This document shows positions 5,206 through 5,759 of a DNA stretch of 5,759 bases, one piece after another. Source of the stretch: Acidobacteriota bacterium (GTDB lineage: Bacteria > Acidobacteriota > Blastocatellia > Pyrinomonadales > Pyrinomonadaceae); assembly GCA_029862725.1 (NCBI GenBank), contig JAOTWT010000224.1, positions 1 to 5,759 of the forward strand, written 5' to 3'. Below the pieces are notes generated by a model, which saw nothing but the letters and a program-made list of their open reading frames with translations, made no database searches and was not told the origin of the DNA. Position numbers and translations under genes: made by a program. How positions within the stretch are numbered: the stretch's first letter is position 1; each line of letters starts with the position of its first letter.

Positions 5206-5525
5206 CCATAGTCGAACTTGGTAATTTCGCCAGCATATCGAAACAGCCGGCCAGCAGTGCATCGAATGCCATTCTCCTGAGTCAGCTCGTTTCTTATACC
5301 TCTTCTTGAGATGTGCAAAGATCGTGCCCGAGCGAAACCCAGTCAAATCAGGAGACAATGCGAAACATCGCTATCACAGCGGTAAATTCCTCACGGTTGG
5401 GTGTGAATCCTCACCGATTGCGTAGGCCATCAGGCATTCGTCGGATTTCGCCGGCTCGCATCATTGTGCAAGGAGTTTATTCGCGGCCGGTCGATTCTGT
5501 TTCTTCAAAATACGGAAGTGTCTGA
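5206..5525. promoter_or_regulatory. Gene-free leader and upstream region of the NimA-like gene
   Basis: No convincing gene is seen in these 320 bases. The left part (5206-5303) would be a 98-base untranslated leader from the sigma-54 promoter. It contains an AGGAG (5274-5278) and an out-of-frame minus-strand ATG at 5272 (MAFDALLAGCFDMLAK), which might be a short upstream reading frame. Upstream of the promoter is a partial dyad, TGCGA-AACA-TCGCT (5359-5372), centred about 62 bases before the predicted start and resembling the dyad at 3321-3336. No clear terminator for the receiver-domain gene was found, so read-through from it is possible. Confidence 0.4.
5314..5329 (-). promoter_or_regulatory. 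Sigma-54 -24/-12 promoter for the NimA-like/hsp20 unit
   Basis: The minus strand reads GGGCACGATCTTTGCA, with GG-N10-GC and 10 of 11 matches to TGGCAY-N5-TTGCW; it also has the preferred G after CAC. Only the first base of the -24 box differs. The predicted start is near 5303, about 98 bases before the chosen ATG at 5205. Confidence 0.65.
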
Positions 5526-5759
5526 TTAGCTTTTGAGAACTTCAGCAATAGTTTCGAGGAGGGCTTCTGTTGTAAAAGGTTTTTGCAGATAGCCTTGCAG
5601 GTTGAGTTCGTTACTTGGGCCGATGGTGGCATTCGCCAAGCCGCTGGCACCGATAACCTTAAGCTTGGGGTTTATCTTCCTGAGGGCTCTTATCGTTGAG
5701 GGTCCGTCGAGATACGGCATCGCCATATCGGTCAGCACAATGTCAATGTCCTTGTTTTG
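5526..5759 (-). CDS. Response-regulator receiver domain, C-terminal end (partial)
   Basis: The reading frame enters from the right edge without a start; 77 codons are visible. They form the last two-thirds of a CheY-like receiver: strand and phospho-acceptor site DIVLTDMAMPYLDG (Asp at 5727-5729), the switch-residue strand KVIGASGLA with Ser, and the conserved Lys in YLQKPFTTEALLETIAEVL. The protein stops right after the domain, so no DNA-binding domain follows. The sequence style (TDMAMPYLDG, ALRKINPKLKVIGASGL) resembles the C-terminal receivers of hybrid histidine kinases, which is the likely identity; a stand-alone receiver is possible. It lies upstream of the NimA-like gene on the same strand, 320 bases away. 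A link to control of the stress genes is speculation. Confidence 0.87.
   Translation of the reverse strand, partial: QNKDIDIVLTDMAMPYLDGPSTIRALRKINPKLKVIGASGLANATIGPSNELNLQGYLQKPFTTEALLETIAEVLKS

Noticed and set aside
5313..5525. Plus-strand open frame of 70 codons upstream of the NimA-like gene
   Set aside because: Although AGGAG precedes an internal ATG (5358), the product is Arg/Ser-rich with no domain, and the frame covers the sigma-54-type promoter of the opposite strand.

Overview
The window is bacterial chromosomal DNA of roughly even base composition. It holds eight complete protein genes and one gene cut by the right edge. No rRNA, tRNA, insertion sequence, CRISPR array or phage gene was seen. 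The gene set (TraR/DksA-type zinc finger, two universal stress proteins, Hsp20, a NimA-like flavin-binding protein, an FAD-dependent NADH-dehydrogenase-like oxidoreductase and the receiver domain of a probable hybrid histidine kinase) suggests a free-living Gram-negative environmental bacterium. Acidobacteriota or a deltaproteobacterial-type lineage is my guess, with low confidence; nothing in the window fixes the taxon.

Layout. 42-278 (-) is a small CxxC/CxxC zinc-ribbon-like protein. It diverges from 592-972 (+), a short TraR/DksA-family protein, across a 313-base regulatory region. Next comes 1073-1555 (+), an UspA-family protein. Convergent to it is a two-gene operon on the minus strand: usp2 (3197-2739) then an FAD-dependent oxidoreductase (2742-1591), overlapping by ATGA. 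Usp2 diverges from 3461-3913 (+), a four-helix membrane protein of unknown function. Two hairpins (4006-4057) separate that gene from a minus-strand pair: a NimA-like PNPOx-fold protein (5205-4771) followed by hsp20 (4698-4090). The minus-strand gene at the right edge (5759-5526) is the end of a receiver domain.

The main observation is regulatory. Good matches to the sigma-54 (RpoN) -24/-12 promoter (TGGCAY-N5-TTGCW, invariant GG-N10-GC) lie at sensible distances before the zinc-ribbon gene (358-373, minus), dksA-like (533-548, plus), usp2 (3253-3268, minus) and the NimA-like gene (5314-5329, minus). A weaker one precedes the membrane-protein gene (3407-3422, plus). Both divergent intergenic regions carry a dyad about 85-110 bases upstream of both predicted start sites, where sigma-54 enhancer-binding activators usually bind. 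I infer a compact RpoN-controlled stress island in which nearly every transcription unit is switched on by the same kind of activator.

The products fit stress or energy-limitation survival: transcription tuning (DksA-like), nucleotide-binding stress proteins (Usp), redox or quinone chemistry (FAD oxidoreductase), flavin-linked reduction (NimA-like) and protein holding (Hsp20). The parallel with dormancy or hypoxia regulons such as mycobacterial DosR, which also groups Usp, Hsp20 and flavin proteins, is an analogy only. The promoters here look RpoN-type instead.
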